Shown here in pieces: positions 6,901 through 11,941 of a stretch of 16,664 bases of DNA. The stretch lies in NCBI GenBank assembly GCA_021823875.1, contig JAKAMD010000028.1:1-16664 (forward strand), written 5' to 3'. Positions within the stretch are counted from its first letter, which is position 1. Each line of letters opens with the position of its first letter. Source of the DNA: Pseudomonadota bacterium. Lineage in GTDB: Bacteria; Pseudomonadota; Alphaproteobacteria; Rhizobiales; Xanthobacteraceae. Under the pieces are notes generated by a model that did no database searches, was not told where the DNA came from, and saw only the letters and a program-made list of their open reading frames with translations. The translations under genes and the position numbers were made by a program.

Positions 6901-8896
6901 GCCGCTGCGCATCCTGCACCTGGTTGGCGCGCGCCTGCGCGGCCTGCGCTTCACCGAGGCCTTGCAGGTAGTCTTGCGTCGGCGAAACGACGTCAGGGCC
7001 CTGAAACGGCGCCGTCGGGCTGGGCGTCGATATGCCGAAGCCCGGCGCCGGCGCGCCGCCAGCCGCCAGTCCGCCGCGAGCGAAGGGGCCGCCCCAAGTC
7101 GGCATGGCGTTCTGCCGGGCGGCAGCGTCGTAGACTTGCGCCTGCACGGGCGCGTTAGCCATCGACGGCATGCCGTTAGCCATCAGGCCACCGCCAACGT
7201 CGCGACCGATGCGGCCGCCGCGCGCAACAAATACGTCGGCGAGATCGGCGCCCAATCCAGCACCGGCATCCGCCCCGGCGTCAGCGACCGCAGTCCCGGC
7301 GTCGCCCGCACCCGCAAGGCCGCTATCGGTCGGCAACGAATCACTGGCGTCCGCATGCGCATCAGAAGGTGGCGCAGCTGGTGTCGAACTGTCGCCTTGT
7401 GGAGGGGGCGGTGTCTGGGCGGTGGCCGTTGCGTCGGCGTGTGCGGGTGGCGGCGCAGCGGCACTTGGCGCGGAACCGAGGCCCGCGAGCCCCTGCAAGT
7501 CGTGACCGAGGCCCTGTGCGCCCTTAGCCATGCCGGCCAGCTTTTCGATCTGGCCCAGCCCCTGAAGCGCCTGCGCGCCAACGCCCTGCTGCTCGTGCGG
7601 CATCGGAGCCGGCTGCAGCATGTGGTGCTGCGGGATCTGCGACTGAGGCACGCGCGCCTTGCCGCCGTACGGCGCGCCCGTGGCGCTTCCGCCGTAAAGA
7701 CCGCCCTCAGTGCGCCCGAACATGCCCTCTTCGGCGTTCATAAGTCCAGACCATGACGGATCGTAACCCTGCGCGCCGGCGAAGCCGCCGACATCGAAAC
7801 CGCCGCGGCCGTACGTCTCGCCCTGGTCGAGGTCGCCGACAAGTCCGCCCTCGGCGCGCGCCGCGCGATCGTAGTCGACCGTCTTGTAGCCGCCAGCAAG
7901 GCCGACGGCGTCGGGATGTTTCTTCTCGACCTCATCGGCCATGAAGCCGATGCGCGTCAGCTTGTCGGGGTCGTCCTTGTAGCGGAAGCTGTAGATCGGC
8001 AGCCCGTTCTTCGCCTTGCCGATTTCCTTGATGTCTTCCTTCAGGCGCCGATCCGAGAAGAATGGCATCGGCTGCGTGGTCGAAGTCGTCTGGCCGGAGA
8101 GCGCGCCCGTGCCTTCGGCGATGTTCGCGAGGAACTGCGCCGTCTGGAACGGGTAGGACTGCTGTTGCAGGAACTGATTGTAGAGCGCTGTCAAGCCAGC
8201 CTGTTCAGTCTGCTGTTGCGACTGGCCTGCGCCCATGAGCGCCTGCGCCCCGGCGAGCCCCGATTGCTGGCCGGCTTGCGCCAGGTTGCCGAGCTGATTG
8301 CCCGCAGCCAGTTGTTGCTGCGCGTTGAACTGCTGCGCGCCGAGATTGACGCCCTGCTGCTGTTGCGCGGCGCCGAGCGCCTGCGAGTAATTCTGGTTCA
8401 GCAGGTTACCCATCGTCTGGCCGTAGGCCAGCCCTTGCTGCTGCTGAAGATTGGCGTTGGCGATGCCCGCCCGGTCGCCGCCGAAGGCGCCGCTCTGGAC
8501 GGCGTTGCCGAGCGCGCCGCTCTGCGCCTGCCCGAACTGCTGCTGCATGAGCGCCGCCGTCGGAGCGATGACGTTCGCCTCGTACGGGTTCATGTAGGCT
8601 TGCGTGTTCAGCGACTGCGGCGTCACGCCAGAAGCCGCCTGCTGCGTCATGTTTTCGGCGGCAGAAATGCCCGGCTGCGCGGCGTTGGCGTAATTCGACG
8701 TCTGCTGCAGCCCGTAGTTCTGGGCTGCGGTCAGCGGCGCGACAAAAGCATTCGGGTCGCTTGAGTATTGCTGGAATGGAGTTTGAGCAACAGACTGTGC
8801 TTGCGCATTTACGCTGTTGTATCTCGCAAGTACTTCTGGGGGCACCTGCACGCTCTGAGTAGTAGTTCCTGACTTTCCGCCTATTTTAACCTCCAT
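3911..8896 (-). CDS. Giant virion protein with internal S74 domain and lytic transglycosylase domain
   Basis: This 1661-residue protein is modular. Residues 1-270 are Gln/Ala-rich. Residues 281-343 are an S74 intramolecular-chaperone-type domain (SDRRLKEDI, IGFMADEVEKKHPDAV, YKTVDYDRA); Ser281 and Lys286 match the Ser-Lys dyad of self-cleaving endosialidase tails. Low-complexity Gly/Ala/Pro linkers follow, with six A-x-G-G motifs. Residues 1005-1140 are a soluble lytic transglycosylase domain (LLHQESGTRQ with catalytic Glu1022, SPKGATGIAQVLPAT, ALAAYNAGPG, ETQNYV), which would cut peptidoglycan during DNA entry like T7 gp16. A PTGAPTGAPTGVPTGAPT repeat and a helical C terminus end it. The start is uncertain: ATG codons at 8926 and 8896 both lack a good ribosome-binding site, whereas GGAGG precedes an ATA at 8882-8884. 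The domain calls are firm; size and order are unusual. Confidence 0.88.
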   Translation of the reverse strand: MEVKIGGKSGTTTQSVQVPPEVLARYNSVNAQAQSVAQTPFQQYSSDPNAFVAPLTAAQNYGLQQTSNYANAAQPGISAAENMTQQAASGVTPQSLNTQAYMNPYEANVIAPTAALMQQQFGQAQSGALGNAVQSGAFGGDRAGIANANLQQQQGLAYGQTMGNLLNQNYSQALGAAQQQQGVNLGAQQFNAQQQLAAGNQLGNLAQAGQQSGLAGAQALMGAGQSQQQTEQAGLTALYNQFLQQQSYPFQTAQFLANIAEGTGALSGQTTSTTQPMPFFSDRRLKEDIKEIGKAKNGLPIYSFRYKDDPDKLTRIGFMADEVEKKHPDAVGLAGGYKTVDYDRAARAEGGLVGDLDQGETYGRGGFDVGGFAGAQGYDPSWSGLMNAEEGMFGRTEGGLYGGSATGAPYGGKARVPQSQIPQHHMLQPAPMPHEQQGVGAQALQGLGQIEKLAGMAKGAQGLGHDLQGLAGLGSAPSAAAPPPAHADATATAQTPPPPQGDSSTPAAPPSDAHADASDSLPTDSGLAGAGDAGTAVADAGADAGAGLGADLADVFVARGGRIGRDVGGGLMANGMPSMANAPVQAQVYDAAARQNAMPTWGGPFARGGLAAGGAPAPGFGISTPSPTAPFQGPDVVSPTQDYLQGLGEAQAAQARANQVQDAQRQSLADLGVTTTPDLTPFGRYTDASSLLGSTIAYGNLGLNAYTNPVPAGVFAHGGLAGRPHRGAGGGLDVGQWNSADQEYQGGNDNSTQDTTQIGIPDEQPNVQPLKPSTPPSSGGGGGLGGVGQGIGALTGLLGLFMANGGVADKRRRRADGGDLILPDSPVDNTSDAPDPGLAAGSPYGDLSGAQDPVAISDLPLGFDQTPDAAPVDAGLKGVTDLRGAAGLSPPTGPDQTTLEQAYHADPQALAALGAGDAAASDSPNLPTGDNIPLPPERPADLGGLAGGTGAAEPSDATPGNPIVQAGQAASGAITHGVQQAGRAVQRAGQGVSSAITAGVQGAEGAFSNAVERVFPGLLHQESGTRQVGANGNVIVSPKGATGIAQVLPATGQMVAQQHGIPWDPQRFAHDPAYNANLGKLYLQDQFNHYGDISKALAAYNAGPGRLDAAIRRGGANWMAFMPRETQNYVPSILGRAMSNTSDNYDPNAADNALRIAASPRQRSMQANGDGSGGGADTEEDGGDGSYNDNYGGGAGANRNLNQQMAVSGAASQGGPNWFDQNRSWVVPLLSGLGTMASSNSRYLGSAILQGMGAGAQAYGNERQAESNLTNSNLQGAHTAAGIGNVQAATGLTGAQTADQLAASLGRAYFIMGQGPNGPIPGVHAVLNGQRVDLDMGAYRRLQRAGANVRPQDVHEMAGGAAAGFGTQSGPVGIPPNQEPRPAGVTPSAPVRPSFTPPTGAPTGAPTGVPTGAPTARGEVSYGVAYDPKDAAADGDVVDPFSQADIQSRNKKLDSIRQAAMAQAHDAPLMREQMENTAAMASQSGIGTAGAGAEWRARVINGLNTAARVAGYSGAPLSGSDTLEQLATKYRNMQSFANDRSDASLIAAMHTFPDLSMTPDAMRHVQALNMTRAQQSRDYAAFVEQWMQDNPDSNLANAQAAFTRLNPPSKYDTETRNLAGIMSNTKLMRTLRSSAMSQPAMEEGFQKRMHLPSGMSRYFTN
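4656..4703. repeat. Four 12-bp tandem repeats inside the transglycosylase gene
   Basis: GGAGCACCCGTC occurs four times head to tail, the second copy with one change. On the coding strand it encodes the repeated P-T-G-A/V peptide near residues 1398-1415, probably a flexible linker. Such repeats can expand or shrink by slippage without shifting the frame. Confidence 0.9.
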
Positions 8897-8964
8897 ACTG
8901 CCAAGCCACGTGCTGCATAGTTGCAAGTAACTTGTTTCCTTTACTTTGGTTGACGGAAAGTAGT

Positions 8965-9480
8965 CTATTCAGCGGCTTCCGCCGATTGCCCGGTCCTGCC
9001 GCCGTAAAGCCAATAGGCGCCCGAGGGCTTGCCCAGCATGCGTTCGTAGAGCCGTATCTTAGCAGCAGTTCGGTCATTCGACAAAATGCCGATCAGCAGC
9101 GGGATGCCCATCTTGTCGGCGATACCCTTGTTGAACTCAACGAGCTTCGCCGCGCGGCCGCCGCGGGCGCTTCGAAAGTCGGGGTGGACGTAAACCGTCT
9201 GCTCGACCAGAACCGGGTCCCGGCTGTGGCCTTGCTCCTCGACGAGAAGCAGCGTGGCCGCCTCAATCATGCCGTCTGGACCCTCGATCACGCCGGCAAT
9301 GGCCTTCTGCCGCGTCACGCCGCGCCAGACGATCTCAAGCAGTTTCCGGATGTTGGTGTCGCCGACGCCGTTCTCCTCGGCGGCGAGGACGCCCAGCTTC
9401 ATCATGCCATCGACATCGGCCGGTGTCGCATATCGAACGTCCGCGGAGCGCGAGCGGGAGATGTTCCGTTCTTCTGTCAT
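8965..9480 (-). CDS. GNAT-family N-acetyltransferase
   Basis: This 171-residue single-domain protein has the GNAT fold pattern. It shows an N-terminal strand and helix (VRYATPADVDGMMKL), a central strand (AATLLLVEE, about 74-82), motif A with TVYVHPDFRSARGGRAAKL (95-113, the acetyl-CoA pyrophosphate loop) and motif B near SNDRTAAKIRLYERMLGKPS. Members transfer an acetyl group from acetyl-CoA to an amine; the substrate cannot be read here. GNAT genes occur within structural operons of many phages. The start follows AAGGGA with suitable spacing. It was probably next to the ADP-ribosyltransferase gene before the HNH gene entered between them. It could modify virion proteins, host proteins or a small molecule. 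Confidence 0.85.
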   Translation of the reverse strand: MTEERNISRSRSADVRYATPADVDGMMKLGVLAAEENGVGDTNIRKLLEIVWRGVTRQKAIAGVIEGPDGMIEAATLLLVEEQGHSRDPVLVEQTVYVHPDFRSARGGRAAKLVEFNKGIADKMGIPLLIGILSNDRTAAKIRLYERMLGKPSGAYWLYGGRTGQSAEAAE

Positions 9481-9523
9481 GTCAGTCCCTTGCTACTCGG
9501 GGGTAAAATGCTAAAGTGCCTCC

Positions 9524-10006
9524 ATGACACACGAAGAGCTTCTTCGCATACTGCGCTACATCCCATGGACTGGGAAGTTTCACTGGGCTGTTCCACGCCC
9601 CAAAGTTCGCGTAGGTGCAGAAGCGGGCTATGTTGATAAGAAGGGGTACGTCGTTATCGAACTCGGCGGTCGTGCGTACTTCGCGCATAGGCTCGCTTGG
9701 TTCTACCAAATGGGCGAGTGGCCGCCTAAACAGATTGACCATATTGATCGAAACAAGAGCAACAATGTTTTTAGTAATCTGCGCATCGCGACAAACGGCC
9801 AGAACCAAGCCAATGCCCCACACAGAAATAAGACAGGATTTAAGGGCGTTAACTATCATGCGTGGGTGCGCGACAGGCCTTATGAAGCCAAGATAACCGC
9901 AAACAAGAAAGTGGTATACCTTGGTTCTTATGCCACGGCAGAAGAAGCACACGCTGCGTATTGCGAAGCTGCCAAGAGGATACATGGAGAATTTTTCCAT
10001 CCCTAG
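9524..10006 (+). CDS. HNH homing-type endonuclease with AP2 DNA-binding domain
   Basis: This 160-residue protein has the phage HNH-AP2 layout. The beta-beta-alpha metal nuclease motif spans about residues 52-97: AHRLAWFYQMG with His55, QIDHIDRN with Asp72-His73, and NNVFSNLRIAT with the conserved Asn residues. An AP2-type DNA-binding domain follows (about 103-158: TGFKGVNYHAW, YEAKITANKKVVYLGSYATAEEAHAAY). Such genes are free-standing selfish elements that cut alleles lacking them. It lies on the opposite strand to its neighbours and fills the gap between them. Its base composition is poorer in G+C: 22 of 60 bases at 9721-9780 by hand count, against clearly G+C-rich flanks. Its stop shares CTAG with the convergent ADP-ribosyltransferase gene. 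No good ribosome-binding site precedes the ATG, so expression may be weak. Confidence 0.92.
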   Translation: MTHEELLRILRYIPWTGKFHWAVPRPKVRVGAEAGYVDKKGYVVIELGGRAYFAHRLAWFYQMGEWPPKQIDHIDRNKSNNVFSNLRIATNGQNQANAPHRNKTGFKGVNYHAWVRDRPYEAKITANKKVVYLGSYATAEEAHAAYCEAAKRIHGEFFHP

Positions 10007-11559
10007 TTACGCTTCGGGCCGGGGAGTTTGGACAGTGTCTTGATCGTCTTGGCGCGGTACTGCTTGACGAAGTCGTCGAGGGCGCGGTGGCCGCGCTCCA
10101 TGTCGCCATCGCCGATCGCCTCGACCTCTTCCGGCGTCAGCGTGTACTCGCCGCCCGCGACAACGACTTTGACATTCGAGCCCGTAGTTCCGCCGTGAGC
10201 GTGACCTGGAAGGGGATTGCCGTAGGGCTTGGCAGGATCGCGATTGTACGGCGCCGATCCTCCCCCATAGGGTCCACCTTTATGGCCGTAGGGCGCGGCG
10301 CCTTGGCCGTAGGGCATTCCGCCGAAGTCCCGCTTGGCGTTCTTGAGGCCTTCGAGGACGCCCTTCCAGATTTTGAATCCTGCATTGGTGTTGCCTTCCC
10401 CCATGGCCGAAATGATGTCGGCTGGGATGACATATGAACCCGATGGCACCTCGACAGGAAGGTGGTCGGTGCGGCCGGCAACTGCGGAGTGGATCGGGCC
10501 GGTGTGGATCTTTTCGGCGTGGACGCCAGGCAGCATCGGCGCGGCCTCGAGGTGCGACAGGTGAGCGAGCTGCGGAAGTGCGCCACCTTCGGCTCGGCTC
10601 CTGACAAGACCGCCGCGCCGTTCCTTATGCAGGATGTCGACGTCCTTGTCATTGAAAACGACATAGTTATGCGTGCCTTCGCCAGATCCGCGCGAATCTC
10701 GGTCGAGGTAGCGGATACCACGGACACCGGCGCCGTGAAGCGCAGCGGATGCTTCTGCTGGATTGTTATATGACCCCAGAAGCGCGAGCGCAGAAGCACC
10801 ATCTACATCACTGAAATCTCCCGCTAGCGCTGCCTCGGCGCGCCGACGAAGCGGACCTTTAAAAGTTGACGGGTGCCTCATACCCTTTACCACCGCTTCC
10901 CGCACCTTTTCGCTCTGCTGGCTCAGTGGCCTGTCCCAGTCAAGAAAATCGTCTGGATGGGCTTTGATGCCGACTTTATAGAGCTTGCCGCGTGGCGCAG
11001 CTACTGCATTTCGTATGCGAGGCACCTCTTCCATGGCGCGTTTCCTGAACGCGTTTACGACAGCCGATGAAGGATGCGGCTCGGCCATAGCGCTCTCGAA
11101 TGCGTCAACTCCGTGCCGACCCCCCTGCGTACGAGCAGCAAACGACGCGTAGGAATCTGCTACGTCTCCAGATACGCCAGCTTTCGTCAGCGCATCTTTC
11201 AGGTGCCCAGCATGGAAATCAGTTAGCGTCCCCCTGTACGCTTTTGCGGTATCGGGATTCGACGCAAAATACAGCCCGTGGCCATAAGCCTGCGCGCCTT
11301 CTCCCGTCCCGATCTTCGAAGAATCGAATCGTTCGAAGTCATGCGGCGATCCGTGCCACGCTTCGATATGCTGCGGCGCTGTCGCCTGAAGCGCTTTGGC
11401 AAGCGTAGGATCGTCTGAGACTTCGCCCCCTCCATCCCGAGACTCTCGCGCTGTCCGCATCGCAGCAGCGATGGCCTGATCCTGCGGGTGGCCAGCGCGC
11501 ACCATCTCTTCGATGTTGTGGTTGATCGTTTTACGGCTCTCGCCTTTGGTCAGCGGCAT
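10003..11559 (-). CDS. ADP-ribosyltransferase-domain virion/polyvalent protein
   Basis: This 518-residue protein starts with a basic segment (SRKTINHNIEEMVRAG, AIAAAMRTARES) common at the start of phage virion-associated proteins. Residues about 62-312 resemble the ADP-ribosyltransferase domain of phage polyvalent proteins: IEAWHGSPHDFERFDSSKIG with candidate NAD-binding His69, AYGHGLYFASN with Tyr97, KLYKVGI, DFLDWDRPLSQQSE and a final THNYVVFNDKDVDIL strand. Such enzymes move ADP-ribose from NAD onto target molecules. The C-terminal third has Pro-Tyr-Gly-rich repeats (415-447) between two copies of a motif with Y-x-h-x-x-[DE] and G-[ED]-G-[ND] (367-395 and 463-491). GAGGA before the ATG overlaps the upstream stop, indicating coupling to the 124-residue gene. 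A role as an injected effector is inferred; the third catalytic residue is not clear by eye. Confidence 0.8.
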   Translation of the reverse strand: MPLTKGESRKTINHNIEEMVRAGHPQDQAIAAAMRTARESRDGGGEVSDDPTLAKALQATAPQHIEAWHGSPHDFERFDSSKIGTGEGAQAYGHGLYFASNPDTAKAYRGTLTDFHAGHLKDALTKAGVSGDVADSYASFAARTQGGRHGVDAFESAMAEPHPSSAVVNAFRKRAMEEVPRIRNAVAAPRGKLYKVGIKAHPDDFLDWDRPLSQQSEKVREAVVKGMRHPSTFKGPLRRRAEAALAGDFSDVDGASALALLGSYNNPAEASAALHGAGVRGIRYLDRDSRGSGEGTHNYVVFNDKDVDILHKERRGGLVRSRAEGGALPQLAHLSHLEAAPMLPGVHAEKIHTGPIHSAVAGRTDHLPVEVPSGSYVIPADIISAMGEGNTNAGFKIWKGVLEGLKNAKRDFGGMPYGQGAAPYGHKGGPYGGGSAPYNRDPAKPYGNPLPGHAHGGTTGSNVKVVVAGGEYTLTPEEVEAIGDGDMERGHRALDDFVKQYRAKTIKTLSKLPGPKRN

Positions 11560-11566
11560 GTCGTCC

Positions 11567-11941
11567 TCACTGATTCGGATAGCCGACCGAACCGCCGGTC
11601 GAATAGCTTCCTGACACCGTCTGCCCAGTTCCGGGGACGATAAGAAGCCCGTTCACAAAAGGCATGTCAATGTCGTAGACGCCGACAGTGGTCGGGATGG
11701 CACAAATCGGGTTGGCGGTGACCGATGTCGAATTGCTGTCATAGACAAGACCAGATGCGGACCCCGCCACCACAACGCTCACTTTCTTGACGCGCCCGGC
11801 TTTGGAAGTGGCGACTGTTGCCGCCGTCAGGCCGTTGAACGCTTGCATCCCTTCGACGCCAAGATACGTCTGCGCCAGGCTGTTGACAGCCGTAACGACA
11901 TTCTTGGCTGCAGTCAGGAGGTCAGTGAGCGATGCCGACAT
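11567..11941 (-). CDS. Small virion-associated hypothetical protein
   Basis: This 124-residue protein begins MSASLTDLLTAAKNVVTAVN. An N-terminal helix (about 5-30) is followed by an all-beta region with many Val, Ser, Thr and Gly residues (50-124), including KAGRVKKVSVVVAGSASGLVYD and VYDIDMPFVNGLLIVPGTG. This resembles small phage head or tail decoration proteins, but I cannot name a family. The start at 11941 was chosen over an in-frame ATG at 11992 because GGGAG lies seven bases before it and because the ATG overlaps the stop of the hub gene (TGATG). Its own stop forms part of the ribosome-binding site of the next gene. Tight coupling on both sides makes a structural role likely. Confidence 0.65.
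   Translation of the reverse strand: MSASLTDLLTAAKNVVTAVNSLAQTYLGVEGMQAFNGLTAATVATSKAGRVKKVSVVVAGSASGLVYDSNSTSVTANPICAIPTTVGVYDIDMPFVNGLLIVPGTGQTVSGSYSTGGSVGYPNQ

Noticed and set aside
5411..8764. Long plus-strand open frames at 5411-6508, 6899-7756 and 7916-8764
   Set aside because: They lie opposite the giant protein, whose minus-strand frame has clear S74 and transglycosylase domains. Their products are Arg-rich with no motifs, as expected opposite high-G+C coding DNA.
9490..9517. Promoter for the HNH gene (TTGCTA-16-TAAAGT)
   Set aside because: The -10 box would put the start point on the ATG itself, leaving no leader; matches are 4 of 6 each.
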